Notes: generated by a model from the sequence alone, not told the origin. Positions 25,624 through 34,947 are shown, numbered from the stretch's first letter. The stretch is DNA of 64,000 bases from Flavilitoribacter nigricans DSM 23189 = NBRC 102662 (GCF_002646595.1 NZ_PDUD01000001.1:124001-188000), one strand, 5' to 3'. Program-made: numbers and translations.

Positions 25624-26604
25624 TTAAGCGTAGCTCACTTCTTTTACCGCTTTGATGATCTTCTCAGCATTCGGCAGGTACTCATCGACCAGGGTCGGTG
25701 CGTAAGGCAGAGAAGTATCGGCGGAATTCACCCGGGTAACGGGGGCATCCAGATAATCAAAAGCGTATTTCTGTACTTCGTAGGCAATTTCGGCGGATAC
25801 CCCGGCAAATGGCCAGGATTCGTCCACCACTACCAGACGATTGGTTTTCTTCACGGATTCAACGATCGTATGGTGATCCAGCGGACGGATCGTACGCAGG
25901 TCGATCACCTCGGCGGATACGCCTTCCTTAGCCATCTCATCGGCAGCTTCCAGTGCGGTCAGTACCATTTTGTTGAAACTCACGAGCGTTACATCCGTAC
26001 CTTCGCGGCGAACGGCGGCTTTGCCGATCGGCACCAGGTATTCACCTTCGGGCACCTCGCCTTTGTGGCCGTAGAGCATTTCGGACTCCATAATACAGAT
26101 CGGATCGTCATCGCGAATGGCTGACTTCAGCAATCCTTTGGAATCCGCCGGATCCACGCAGGAGATCACCTTCAGTCCGGGTACGTTCGCCATCCAGCTT
26201 TCAAAGGTCTGGGAGTGCTGCTGGGCCAGCTGACCGGCCGAACCGGAAGGTCCGCGGAATACGATCGGACATTTGAACTGACCGGCCGACTGAGAAAGCG
26301 TCTTGGCGGCATTATTTACGATCTGGTCGAAAGCCAAGATGGCAAAGTTCCAGGTCATAAATTCAACGATCGGACGCAGGCCGTTCATCGCAGCTCCTAC
26401 CCCGATACCGGCAAAACCCAGCTCGGCGATCGGAGTGTCGATCACGCGGCGGGGGCCGAACTCGTCTAACATTCCTTTACTTACTTTGTAAGCACCATTG
26501 TATTCGGCGACTTCCTCGCCCATCAAAAAGACGGTCTCGTCTCTTCTCATTTCTTCGATCATCGCCTCCCGGAGGGCATCGCGTAACGCTAATTCTCTTG
26601 CCAT
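25624..26604 (-). CDS. pdhB: Pyruvate dehydrogenase E1 component, beta subunit
   Basis: A 326-residue transketolase-fold subunit. With the alpha subunit and thiamine diphosphate it decarboxylates pyruvate in the pyruvate dehydrogenase complex. Seen are MGEEVAEYNGAYKVSKG, DTPIAELGFAGIGVGAAM (the conserved Glu region that contacts ThDP) and VVVDESWPFAGVSAEI. I start at MARELALRDAL (ATG at 26602-26604); an upstream in-frame ATG at 26640 would add 12 atypical residues. pdhA is not adjacent. Confidence 0.94.
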   Translation of the reverse strand: MARELALRDALREAMIEEMRRDETVFLMGEEVAEYNGAYKVSKGMLDEFGPRRVIDTPIAELGFAGIGVGAAMNGLRPIVEFMTWNFAILAFDQIVNNAAKTLSQSAGQFKCPIVFRGPSGSAGQLAQQHSQTFESWMANVPGLKVISCVDPADSKGLLKSAIRDDDPICIMESEMLYGHKGEVPEGEYLVPIGKAAVRREGTDVTLVSFNKMVLTALEAADEMAKEGVSAEVIDLRTIRPLDHHTIVESVKKTNRLVVVDESWPFAGVSAEIAYEVQKYAFDYLDAPVTRVNSADTSLPYAPTLVDEYLPNAEKIIKAVKEVSYA

Positions 26605-26808
26605 ACTAAATTTGATATGGTGAAATTGATAAGTGTTCAATTGTTGGTAGCCGAAAGTGGAAGTGACTCATAAAGACCTGATAACGCTTTCGGACAATCC
26701 GCTCGCAAAAATAAGAAAACCGAAAATATTAACAACTTAACGCACCGCTTGTTGTAGGAATAAAATAAGTAAGGTGGAAAATATTGCCGGTTAATAAGTA
26801 CAATTTAC

Positions 26809-26816
26809 TAATTTTG
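26809..26816 (+). promoter_or_regulatory. -7 promoter element for the small lipoprotein / ytxJ genes
   Basis: TAATTTTG fits TAnnTTTG; a TTG lies 22 bp upstream (26784-26786), slightly longer than the usual spacing. A stem-loop, ATGGG (26855-26859) with CCCAT (26867-26871) flanked by AATCT/AGATT and followed by TTTTA, sits in the leader, possibly an attenuator. The rest of 26605-26926 shows nothing else. Confidence 0.4.
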
Positions 26817-26926
26817 TGTTATCCTAATGAATCCGGTGTACTAGAATCTGATCCATGGGCGTTAAACCCATAAGATTTTAACATTTGGAAATTTTGATTC
26901 CTGAACATATCGAAAATAAAAACTCC

Positions 26927-27088
26927 ATGAAGTTGAATAAGATGAAACGTCTGGTTGTTGGACTTATTCTTTTGGGCGCGGCGGCGTCTTTCTCCTCTTG
27001 TAACCGTGGTTACGGTTGTCCAAATAATTTTTCTGTGAACGATACGGCTGTTAAAGTGGTTAAAGAGATAGTGAAATCTATCAAATAA
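26927..27088 (+). CDS. Small lipoprotein
   Basis: A 53-residue protein from the ATG at 26927 (the ATG at 26942 is another option and would give 48). Basic start, hydrophobic core VVGLILLGAAASF, then SSC as the lipidation site. The mature peptide is about 29 residues, begins CNRGYGCPNNFS and has a second Cys. It lies 17 bp before ytxJ on the same strand. I do not know its function; the two Cys next to a bacilliredoxin-like gene make a thiol role worth considering, but this is inference. Confidence 0.7.
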   Translation: MKLNKMKRLVVGLILLGAAASFSSCNRGYGCPNNFSVNDTAVKVVKEIVKSIK

Positions 27089-27105
27089 GCTACTTATAAT
27101 TTTAT

Positions 27106-27459
27106 ATGATCAATTGGATTCCTTTTAACTCAGTCGAACAGATCCACGAAATTCAGGAGCGTTCGAAGGAGGTACCCTGTCTTATATTTAAGCATAGTAC
27201 CAGCTGTTCTATCAGCGCTTTGGCCAAACATCGCCTGGAAAATTACTGGGACCTGGACGATACCCAGGTGGAAGTCTATTTCCTGGACCTGCTGCGCCAT
27301 CGTCCGATCTCTAATCAAATAGCCGAAGATTACGGCGTCTGGCACGAATCTCCACAGATATTACTGATCCGGGATGGCAAATGTGTGTACCACAGTTCCC
27401 ACCTCGATATCACCGTTCACAATATTAAGGAACACCTGGAAGTTCCGATGGATTCCTAA
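27106..27459 (+). CDS. ytxJ: Bacillithiol-system redox protein YtxJ (monothiol bacilliredoxin)
   Basis: A 117-residue thioredoxin-fold protein with a single active Cys34 in HSTSCSISALA, the TxxC-x-IS pattern of YtxJ/BrxC. Family members remove bacillithiol from oxidised cytoplasmic proteins, so this host probably makes bacillithiol. It has no signal peptide and is of usual length. Preceded by a small lipoprotein gene and followed by mnmD. Confidence 0.9.
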   Translation: MINWIPFNSVEQIHEIQERSKEVPCLIFKHSTSCSISALAKHRLENYWDLDDTQVEVYFLDLLRHRPISNQIAEDYGVWHESPQILLIRDGKCVYHSSHLDITVHNIKEHLEVPMDS

Positions 27460-27533
27460 GCGAACTTTCTCAAGCAATATACGGGCCTGCCGTGCGAAGC
27501 CGGCCCCATTCAGTCAGTAAAGAAGTGTTGGGT

Positions 27534-28223
27534 ATGAAGGCGACATCACCGCGAATTTTCGAAACGCAGGATGGTTCCCATTCTGTTTTTTCCGAGCAGC
27601 ACGGAGTGAGCTACCATTCCAAATACGGAGCCATCCAGGAATCCCAGCACGTTTTCCTCGAATCGGGTCTTTATTACAAAATGACCGGCCGGAAATCGCT
27701 GGCCGTGCTGGAGATCGGTCTGGGTACCGGCCTGAATGCATTTATGACCCTGCTGGAATCGGAAAAGCACGGCATTCAGATCGATTACACCGCGGTGGAG
27801 GCTTTTCCGATCAGCCTGGAAGAAGCCGAACAGCTCAATTATCCCGCCCTTCTGGAAAGCGGCGAATGGCAGAAACAATTCCTGGCCATCCATCAATGCG
27901 AATGGAATGAGCCGCAGCGGTTCAGTCCGCATTTCACCTTTACCAAACTGTTGCGACGCTTCGAAGAGTTGGATTTTTCCGAAACCTTTGACGTCATTTA
28001 CTTCGACGCGTTTGCCCCCGGGGCACAACCCGAACTCTGGGAAGCACCCGTGATGGAGATCATGTACCGCTCTTTGCAAACAGGGGGTGTGCTGACTACC
28101 TATTGTGCAAAAGGGTCAGTCAAAAGAACGCTGAAATCAATTGGTTTCGAGATTGAAGCACTACCGGGTCCGCCGGGAAAAAGAGAAATGACCCGGGCCG
28201 TGAAAAAAAATGCGGTAGTCTGA
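27534..28223 (+). CDS. mnmD: tRNA mnm5s2U34 methyltransferase MnmD
   Basis: A 229-residue SAM-dependent methyltransferase corresponding to the N-terminal half of MnmC. It carries out the final methylation of 5-aminomethyl-2-thiouridine at the tRNA wobble position. Seen are the SAM-binding LEIGLGTGLNAFMT and the family signature YFDAFAPGAQPELW. The oxidase (MnmC C-half) is absent, as usual for this short form. The ATG at 27534 is preferred over the in-frame upstream start at 27492. Confidence 0.9.
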   Translation: MKATSPRIFETQDGSHSVFSEQHGVSYHSKYGAIQESQHVFLESGLYYKMTGRKSLAVLEIGLGTGLNAFMTLLESEKHGIQIDYTAVEAFPISLEEAEQLNYPALLESGEWQKQFLAIHQCEWNEPQRFSPHFTFTKLLRRFEELDFSETFDVIYFDAFAPGAQPELWEAPVMEIMYRSLQTGGVLTTYCAKGSVKRTLKSIGFEIEALPGPPGKREMTRAVKKNAVV

Positions 28224-28249
28224 TGTGGTAATTTGGAGAGGGAAAGGTA

Positions 28250-28810
28250 TTAATCTTCTCCCATTTCTTTTTTGCTGTTCGGCTTGATCACGTTTACTTT
28301 GCCGTTCTCTCCGTACAGCTCTCTGGACTTTTTGTTGTAAGCCAGTGCGGCTTCCTCAGCGGTTGAGAACATACCGATGTGGACCGATTTGCGGTCGATG
28401 GATATGACCGCGCGGTAGCGGTTATTTTCTTTGTAGACGCCCGTATAACCGACCTTACTGCTGGTTTTTCTTTTCCGGCTTGCTACCGAACGGGATCGGT
28501 ACACCAGATTTTCCAACCGGCAGTCGAGCTTATTGCCGTTTTTGGCACCAACCAGATTTTTCTTGGACGTTTTGGTCGTTGCCAAAAATTTTTCGGCAAC
28601 CAGTTTGTGCAGGTAAATAGTTTCGGTCTTGTAACCACCATCTGCTTTTTTCCACGTCTTTTGAAAAACCGCGCATCCACTTGAGTGCCGTCTCAGGTTA
28701 TTGATGAAGTCCACTTTGACCAGGTAGGCGTCCGTGGTCAGGTATTCGTATACCCTATCATCTAGCAGTACCTCTTCTTCGGCATTCTTTAGTTTGACTT
28801 TGTATAACAC
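28250..28810 (-). CDS. Degenerate HNH plus AP2/ERF DNA-binding domain protein
   Basis: A 186-residue protein. Residues ~60-105 resemble an HNH homing endonuclease: LHKLVAEKFL, then NKLDCRLENLVY. The usual second His (NH-x-DG) is replaced by VGAKNG at 87-92, so catalysis is doubtful. Residues ~121-168 form an AP2 domain: GYTGVYKENNRYRA, then IGMFSTAEEAALAYN. HNH-AP2 fusions are known from mobile homing endonucleases in bacteria and phages. Here the gene stands alone between mnmD and ribD, interrupts no obvious gene, and may be a domesticated DNA-binding remnant. Confidence 0.82.
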   Translation of the reverse strand: MLYKVKLKNAEEEVLLDDRVYEYLTTDAYLVKVDFINNLRRHSSGCAVFQKTWKKADGGYKTETIYLHKLVAEKFLATTKTSKKNLVGAKNGNKLDCRLENLVYRSRSVASRKRKTSSKVGYTGVYKENNRYRAVISIDRKSVHIGMFSTAEEAALAYNKKSRELYGENGKVNVIKPNSKKEMGED

Positions 28811-29066
28811 TTTTTTAATTTTTACAGTTGGTTACGAATTGGTGTTTACTAATGCTGCTGGTTGATAATGAAATGGGACGAAGAATTTTTGGAAAAGAGG
28901 GAGTGTCGCGGGGTTACAAATGAATCATTCCTACCATACCGGAATGCAGGAAAGAAGGCTCTTTCGCTTATCTAGGGCTAATTTAACCAAAATTTGTAAT
29001 TGAAAAAAGTAGTTATGCGTTTTTGCACCAAATGTATTTTTACGATCCGTTAAAAACAGAGAATAA

Positions 29067-30125
29067 ATGCTGGTATTAGCCGAAAAATATATGCAAAGAT
29101 GTTTCGAACTGGCGCGATTAGGCACCGGCAGCACGGCTCCCAACCCAACGGTAGGCGCCGTGATCGTCTACCAGGACCGGATCATCGGTGAAGGCTATCA
29201 CACCCGCTACGGGCACCCCCACGCCGAGGTGGAAGCCGTACGTTCCGTTTCGGCTGAAGACCGTCACCTTATACCCCGGTCTACGCTTTATGTATCCCTG
29301 GAGCCCTGTTCGGTACACGGACGTACGCCCCCCTGTACGGACCTCATCATCCGGGAAAAGATCCCGGAAGTGGTCATATCCTATATTGATCGCAGCCCCG
29401 GCGTGAACGGAGAGGGCGTTGCCCGGCTCCGCGAGCACGGTGTTGAAGTCGTGGAGGGCGTACTGTCGGAAGCCGGTAAATTGCTGAGTGCACCACGCAA
29501 TATCTTTGTTACCAGACAGCGTCCGTACCTCATTTTAAAATACGCCGTCTCGGCCAATGGCTACCTCGGGCTGCCGGACGGAAAACCATTCTGGCTAACC
29601 AACGGCTATTCCAAGCGCCTGGTACACCGCTGGCGATCGGAGGTAGACGCCATTATGGTCGGTACCAGCACGGCCCTGTACGACAACCCCCGGCTAAATA
29701 CCCGGCTTTTTCCCGGCTCCTCCCCTATCCGCGTCATTCCGGACCGGAATCTGCGCCTGCCGCTCCATCTGCATGTATTTGACGATTCGATCCCCACCCT
29801 AATCTTTACCCACCAAAATCCACCGGATCACGAGTTTACACAAACTGAATATATTCAGCTTGAACCCGAGGATTTTTTCGGCGCACTGCTGCGGGAACTG
29901 CATCGGCGAAATATTCAGACCCTGATGGTGGAAGGCGGACAGGTCATTCTGGAACATTTCCAAAAAACCGGTCTCTGGGATGAGGCCCGTATCTTCCGCA
30001 CGCCGCATTATCTGGAGGAAGGACTGCCTGCCCCCACCATCGGACACGCTCCCTACCAGGTCCACCGGCTGCTGGAAGACCATCTGGAAATCCATTATGC
30101 CCCGCATTTGTTAAGGTTTCTCTAG
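29067..30125 (+). CDS. ribD: Riboflavin biosynthesis bifunctional deaminase/reductase RibD
   Basis: A 352-residue enzyme. The N-terminal deaminase domain has the zinc motif HAEVEA (about residue 51) and PCSVHGRTPPC (about 76-86). The C-terminal reductase domain (about 150-352) contains DAIMVGTSTALYDNPRL and LMVEGGQVI. It catalyses the second and third steps of riboflavin synthesis. Length is normal. No other rib genes are nearby, as is common in this phylum. Start is the ATG at 29067. Confidence 0.95.
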   Translation: MLVLAEKYMQRCFELARLGTGSTAPNPTVGAVIVYQDRIIGEGYHTRYGHPHAEVEAVRSVSAEDRHLIPRSTLYVSLEPCSVHGRTPPCTDLIIREKIPEVVISYIDRSPGVNGEGVARLREHGVEVVEGVLSEAGKLLSAPRNIFVTRQRPYLILKYAVSANGYLGLPDGKPFWLTNGYSKRLVHRWRSEVDAIMVGTSTALYDNPRLNTRLFPGSSPIRVIPDRNLRLPLHLHVFDDSIPTLIFTHQNPPDHEFTQTEYIQLEPEDFFGALLRELHRRNIQTLMVEGGQVILEHFQKTGLWDEARIFRTPHYLEEGLPAPTIGHAPYQVHRLLEDHLEIHYAPHLLRFL

Positions 30126-30240
30126 TGCGGTGCTGGTCATTCGTTAAACTTAGTTTAAAGTGATAAGAGAATACCATAACAGACCTAGCAAAAGTGTTTG
30201 ATAGTTACTATTTTTAACCATCATATAAGCATTTGAAGGG

Positions 30241-30798
30241 ATGAAAAAATTTAGTATAATCATTGGACTTCTGTTCTTAAGCGTGTTTGGCGTTCAGGCC
30301 CAACTGACGATTAAGGGAGCCCAGCCGCCGGTAAAGATACAGTGGATGAGCCTGGAAGAGGCGATGGAGAAGTCGGCCAATGAACCCAAGAAGATCATCG
30401 TTGACGTATATACCTCCTGGTGTAAGTGGTGCGATAAAATGGAAGAGATCACTTTTAGTGACCCCAAGATCGCCCAGTACATCAATGAGAATTTCTATCC
30501 GGTAAAATTCGACGCCGAACAGACCAAAGAGATCCAGTTCAAGGATAAGAACTACGGCTATTCCAAAAACGGGAAACGTGGCTACCATGATCTGGCCAAA
30601 GAACTGATGGGCGGCCGTTTGAGTTTCCCTACGGTCGTTTTCCTGGATGAAGAGCAAAACCTGATCCAGTGTGTGGTCGGCTTTAAAACGCCAAAGCAGT
30701 TTGAGCAGATCTCGTCCTATTTTGCGGATGACCATTACCGCAAAGTGCCCTGGTCCAGCTTTCAGGAAATGTACCAGCAGGTCGAAGAAGACAGATAG
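30241..30798 (+). CDS. Exported thioredoxin-like protein
   Basis: A 185-residue periplasmic protein: signal peptide (1-20, cut after VQA), then a thioredoxin-like domain with the dithiol motif CKWCDK near residues 59-64. It resembles the thioredoxin_7/DUF255-like family in which YTSWCKWCDKME is the active site. A likely job is thiol reduction or disulfide exchange of envelope proteins. Convergent with a lipoprotein gene. Confidence 0.85.
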   Translation: MKKFSIIIGLLFLSVFGVQAQLTIKGAQPPVKIQWMSLEEAMEKSANEPKKIIVDVYTSWCKWCDKMEEITFSDPKIAQYINENFYPVKFDAEQTKEIQFKDKNYGYSKNGKRGYHDLAKELMGGRLSFPTVVFLDEEQNLIQCVVGFKTPKQFEQISSYFADDHYRKVPWSSFQEMYQQVEEDR

Positions 30799-30826
30799 AT
30801 AATTACTTTCCGTAATTAATTTAAAC

Positions 30827-30865
30827 GCAACATCCCGGTTCCAGGCTCTGGAAGCGGGATGTTGC
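30827..30865. terminator. Bidirectional hairpin terminator
   Basis: GCAACATCCCG (30827-30837) pairs exactly with CGGGATGTTGC (30855-30865), with an inner TTCCAG/CTGGAA stem. The tail is ATTTAGG. It lies between the convergent thioredoxin-like and lipoprotein genes. Confidence 0.8.
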
Positions 30866-30883
30866 ATTTAGGTAAGGTCCGTT

Positions 30884-31564
30884 CTATTCTTCGAGTAATC
30901 TCCAGGCCATGGCCCGGTAGGTGGTATCCATTCCGAAAACCTCCTCAAAGATCGTGTAACTCATATGTAGCTGATTTTCATCGTAGATCAGATAAGCTTC
31001 CAGATCATAAACAATCGGTACGCAGGATACGACCCGCTTGTCCGTCAGAAGGATATCCCCGAAATCAAGGGAATCGATCTGGCCGATCTCCTCTCCTACA
31101 AAAGGCCCCAGAGGGGTATAGAGTCGGCAATCTTCCTGCCGCAGCGGCAGCCCTTCAAAACCAGCTGGAAACTTAAATTGCAAATGATCCGCACCGTAGA
31201 AAAAGAACAGGGCCGAATTCTCCCGTTCCGGCAGGTGCAATCCTTCAGCGGACAAATTGTCGACGGGATAATAAATAGGATGAAATACGGATGAGATGGA
31301 TTCCCTAAGCTGGAAAGTTCCGGGTTCCTCGCCGCCAAGGACCTCCAGTATGAGCGTATCCTCGTAGGAATAAACCTCAGCCTGGTCCTGGTTACAATGC
31401 GCTTCGTAAAGCACATAGGTACTGCGTTGCCCAATCCGCAGATTGGAAAAATCAATGGCCTGGTCTCCAATATTATCCGCTAAGGGAGCCGGTGCATATT
31501 TATCACAGGAAAAGCACAGGCTGAGTAAGGCCAGCGCACATAAAATAGGGGTTGTGGTTCTCAT
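30884..31564 (-). CDS. Lipoprotein of unknown function
   Basis: A 226-residue protein; signal peptide with lipobox CFSC and lipidated Cys20. The mature part is acidic and beta-rich by eye, with Cys residues (HCNQD, DCRLY, VSCVP) that may form disulfides. No family recognised. Its upstream region to 31792 carries several short GC dyads but no gene. Confidence 0.7.
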   Translation of the reverse strand: MRTTTPILCALALLSLCFSCDKYAPAPLADNIGDQAIDFSNLRIGQRSTYVLYEAHCNQDQAEVYSYEDTLILEVLGGEEPGTFQLRESISSVFHPIYYPVDNLSAEGLHLPERENSALFFFYGADHLQFKFPAGFEGLPLRQEDCRLYTPLGPFVGEEIGQIDSLDFGDILLTDKRVVSCVPIVYDLEAYLIYDENQLHMSYTIFEEVFGMDTTYRAMAWRLLEE

Positions 31565-31732
31565 AACTAAACAGGTTTATGGATGTCTTTTTTCTATTTG
31601 GACACAAACCGGCCAAAGAAGGCCGGAATCAACACCTGATCGGTTAAAAAGTGAACCACCGGGATAAAGGGATCGCAAGCACCAATTTAAAACGGGATGA
31701 TCCCGCACTGGCGATCGCCGATCCCTCTACCC

Positions 31733-31761
31733 ACTGCCGGCATCGCAAACGATCCGGCAGT
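31733..31761 (-). terminator. Hairpin after the beta-propeller gene
   Basis: ACTGCCGG pairs with CCGGCAGT, and inside it ATCG with CGAT. It lies about 30 bp beyond the stop of the minus-strand propeller gene. A T-run is missing, so termination strength is uncertain. Confidence 0.45.
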
Positions 31762-31792
31762 AAGGATTCCGGTACTTAACCCCGACCGGGTC

Positions 31793-32857
31793 CTATACGC
31801 GTTCCAGTTTTACCGGATAGGTCTGATTAGCATTCCACTGACATACGTAAATATTCTTGTCTTCATCGATGCATACATCGTGGCAATGTTTAAAGATCGC
31901 CTGATCCTGCACCATTACCTGCAATTTGCCCTTGCGGTATTTTGGCGCTGTTCCTCCCGGATTGGACACTACTTTGTTGTCTTTATCCAGAATGGTAACA
32001 AAACCTGATTCCGGCGTACGGTTCAGGTATTTCAGGCGGGACCAGCATACGCCCGCGTAGAGATTCTCCCCGTCAATAACCGGGCGGCAGACAAAAGCAC
32101 CGGGCAGGAATATCGTTTCCAGATACTTTCCGTCTAAGGTAAACCGCTTAAAGGCATTGTGGGAACGGGAGGTAACCAGTAGCGTCGGATTGGCAGCGTT
32201 GCGATTGTCAATACAGACGCCGTGGCTGGTCTGGAACTGATCGTCTTCGTCGCCGGCACCGCCGAACTTGCGGATAAATTCTCCCTTCTGGTTGTACTGG
32301 TAGATATAATTGGATGCATAACCGTCGGCAACGTAAATATCGCCGTTGGGGCCGATCGTCGTTTCCGTAGGCCGGAAGGGCTTATCCTCTTCCAAAGCGC
32401 CTACTTTTGACGGATGTTCAATACGCATGAGTTCCTTACCGTCCAGGGTCGTTTTGGCTACATAGCCCGTAGTGTCACAGATAAACAGGAATTCCTCACC
32501 TCCGGCGTTCCAGAGCGTCAGGCCGTGGCCACCTTCGTAGGTGGTTCCCCAGGAATCCAGCAGTTTTCCGGATTTGTCGTAAATGAGGATATTGTTTTGG
32601 GTTTCATCCCCCACCATGATCAGACGCCCTTTGGAGTCCATCACCATTTCGTGACAGTTCTTCACCGGCGTTTTCGAAGGATCCAGATCTCCCCACTGCT
32701 GGTGTACCCGGTATTTAAACTTACCGTGACCAATAACTTCATCGCTTAGTTTGGGCTTGGACTTCCCGATATAGAAATGCGGAGCAATAAATGGTGCCGC
32801 AGAAAGCACTGCAGCCTGTTTCAAAAAATCTTTACGGTTGATCTTTCGCGTTGGCAT
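31793..32857 (-). CDS. Exported six-bladed beta-propeller (NHL-like) protein
   Basis: A 354-residue protein with an N-terminal export signal, RKINRKDFLKQAAVLSAAPF, which resembles a Tat signal but lacks the twin Arg. The body shows propeller blades: NILIYDKSGKLLDSWG, DIYVADGYASNYIYQY, IRKFGGAGDEDDQF and NIYVCQWN. Similar proteins include peptidylglycine lyase-like NHL proteins and secreted sugar or alcohol-oxidising propellers. Conserved His in CHEMVM, GHGLT, SHGVC and CHDVC could bind a metal. The substrate is unknown. Confidence 0.8.
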   Translation of the reverse strand: MPTRKINRKDFLKQAAVLSAAPFIAPHFYIGKSKPKLSDEVIGHGKFKYRVHQQWGDLDPSKTPVKNCHEMVMDSKGRLIMVGDETQNNILIYDKSGKLLDSWGTTYEGGHGLTLWNAGGEEFLFICDTTGYVAKTTLDGKELMRIEHPSKVGALEEDKPFRPTETTIGPNGDIYVADGYASNYIYQYNQKGEFIRKFGGAGDEDDQFQTSHGVCIDNRNAANPTLLVTSRSHNAFKRFTLDGKYLETIFLPGAFVCRPVIDGENLYAGVCWSRLKYLNRTPESGFVTILDKDNKVVSNPGGTAPKYRKGKLQVMVQDQAIFKHCHDVCIDEDKNIYVCQWNANQTYPVKLERV

Positions 32858-33011
32858 GTTCTTTGTTTTATTTATTGAAGTTGTCTGTCGAAGATACTGT
32901 TTTTGATCCGGGTGTTCCCCATTCCCGGCTGCTATTCTTAGCTGAATTCCGGCCGTCAGCTCGCATTTTCCGTCTGGCTGGCTATCTTGCAGGCCGCATA
33001 ACCCGCTAGCT

Positions 33012-33494
33012 ATGAACTACTGGAAACAATTCTTTTCCTCCCTCCTCCGGCCCGATGATTTCAAATTGCCCCTGATGCTGATGAGCCTCTTTTTCCTGTT
33101 CCTGGGGATCCGCGCCTTCTGGGTCTATTTTCAGGACGAGCGCGTCACCGAGGTGACGGCCCGGGTTACGCGTTCCCAAACGGAGCATTCCTCCAATCTC
33201 TATCATCCACGCACCAATTACCACTTTGCGTACGAATACACTTTCAGGGGTAAGACTTATACTTCGGATCGATACCATTACAAATCGGAAGACGGCCATT
33301 CCGAGGCTGTGGACCGCTTCCGGGTCGGAGACGAGATCCAGGTCTTTATCGATCCCGCACAACCCGAAAATGCGATCGTGGATAAGGGTTGGTCCTGGCT
33401 CAATCTGGTCTGGATCGTGCTGAGTGTGCTCATCCTGGCGCGGATCCTGAGTTTGCACGCCCGACAGATAAAAGAGGAATTACATCAATCGTAG
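33012..33494 (+). CDS. DUF3592-like membrane protein
   Basis: A 160-residue protein with two membrane helices (about 18-38 and 130-147) flanking an extracytoplasmic domain with RTNYHFAYEYTFRGKTYTSD and VFIDPAQPENAIV. This is the typical DUF3592 layout. Function unknown. Convergent with the SDH-type protease gene. Confidence 0.82.
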   Translation: MNYWKQFFSSLLRPDDFKLPLMLMSLFFLFLGIRAFWVYFQDERVTEVTARVTRSQTEHSSNLYHPRTNYHFAYEYTFRGKTYTSDRYHYKSEDGHSEAVDRFRVGDEIQVFIDPAQPENAIVDKGWSWLNLVWIVLSVLILARILSLHARQIKEELHQS

Positions 33495-33549
33495 AGCAGG
33501 CCTCCACTCCTATCCATGGAATAAAACAGCAGCTACGATACCAACCGGA

Positions 33550-34578
33550 TCAACGAATGTAGAACGGTCGTTTCTGATCCTTTTCCACCTTTATCCAGGA
33601 AGACTGATCGTTTGCGCTTATCCACTGTTTGTCCTCTTTCCGCCAGATCATATCCTTGTTTCGCTGGTAGAAGATCTGCCGGTCTTCCGATTCCAGGATC
33701 GCCATGATCTGGTTGTCGTGATAGCGATACTCATCGTAATCGGTATAAGCCCGCTGGGCCATTTCCGAATAGAGATTGTTCAACTCGATCAGGTGCTCGT
33801 GGATTTCTTCCTCCAGGGTCTCGATATTTAACCCCAGAGCTGCGGCCTCCCTGGCGGTGATCGGATAACCGTGGGCGGGATACTCCGCATTGAGATGATT
33901 ACTGATCGAATTGATCTTTTCCTCGTCTTCCATATGGTACCCCAGGATCTCATTGGTCAGTTTAATGGAAAGGGAACTGGCGCGGTCCACCGCTCCGAAT
34001 ACCAGCGGGTGGATATATTTGTACAGATCCTTGTAGGGATTCTGTTCTTTTTCCCGACGCTCAACGTTCCAGAGCTTCAGAACCCGGTCCAGTTCATTCT
34101 GACTGACGCTAACCAGGTCATCATCCGCATCTACGGGCGACAGATCGTGGGTGACCGAAGTATCAATGGCGGTCAGGTAAGACAGTGGTCCCATCTTAAT
34201 CACATCGGCACCCAGGGCCAACATGGTAGCGGCGGAGGCACATTCTACCGGCGCCAGCACCACAATACGTTTGTAAAAGCTGCGGAGCAAATGGATCATA
34301 CGCAGCGCCACCTTACCGGACCCACCGGGACTTTTTACGAAAAGGAACAACTGCCCATTTTGCTTTTTCTTTTTCAGGATCTCATTCAGAACAATCACAT
34401 CACTGGTCGACATGCTGCTACTGTTGGATCCCCAATAGGCGATGAAATCACTTTGGTAAAAATCCTCGATCTTTCTGATGATCTTTTGGGTCTGCTCGTA
34501 CAGTACGGGCGGTTCCAGCAAGCGGATCTCGCTGGTTCCGTTTTCCGATTCCTTCAGTGATCTTTCAAACCATTTCAT
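33550..34578 (-). CDS. SDH-type (ClpP/SppA-fold) serine protease
   Basis: A 342-residue protein of the serine dehydrogenase proteinase family (PF01972). The oxyanion segment is SPGGSG (83-88) and the nucleophile Ser115 lies in ECASAATMLALGAD. A following Asp/Tyr region (SYLTAIDTSV) fits the ClpP-fold. No signal peptide or membrane helix is seen, so it may act in the cytoplasm or at the membrane surface. The last ~60 residues are extra and charged. Targets are unknown. Confidence 0.85.
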   Translation of the reverse strand: MKWFERSLKESENGTSEIRLLEPPVLYEQTQKIIRKIEDFYQSDFIAYWGSNSSSMSTSDVIVLNEILKKKKQNGQLFLFVKSPGGSGKVALRMIHLLRSFYKRIVVLAPVECASAATMLALGADVIKMGPLSYLTAIDTSVTHDLSPVDADDDLVSVSQNELDRVLKLWNVERREKEQNPYKDLYKYIHPLVFGAVDRASSLSIKLTNEILGYHMEDEEKINSISNHLNAEYPAHGYPITAREAAALGLNIETLEEEIHEHLIELNNLYSEMAQRAYTDYDEYRYHDNQIMAILESEDRQIFYQRNKDMIWRKEDKQWISANDQSSWIKVEKDQKRPFYIR

Positions 34579-34947
34579 AAGTATGTTTTTTGGTCCGGCC
34601 AGGCCGATAGTTGGTTTCCCGATCCCATTATGGGTTCAGGATGGCAACTTTGGCGCAGGCGATTATAACGCTGCAATTAAATTATCAATCATTCTCCACT
34701 TCTATACCGTCCAATTCCCGCACATCAACTTCCTATTGATTATCAATAAATTACAGATCCTCTCAATTGAGTTCCCCCAGATTATCCGGGATTTCAACCA
34801 AAATAATCCACCAAACATTCCCAGAGCGCTGATCATTTTTCACTTTCATCCCAAAATTCGGTTTTTGCCCCGGTATTTGGGATTATCGCCCTCCCCAGCG
34901 ATCATGACTCCCCATTTCATTGTTAGAAAAGAAAAAACCATACAACC
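34579..34947. other. Intergenic region with an inverted repeat
   Basis: This 369-bp divergent region between the SDH-type protease and the DUF4142 gene has no gene. It holds an inverted repeat, ATCCCAAA (34848-34855) with TTTGGGAT (34876-34883), about 65 bp upstream of the DUF4142 start. That would suit an operator or a leader hairpin. Confidence 0.45.

Noticed and set aside
28250-28810. Active homing endonuclease invading a gene
   Set aside because: The HNH active-site His is missing and the flanking genes mnmD and ribD are complete.
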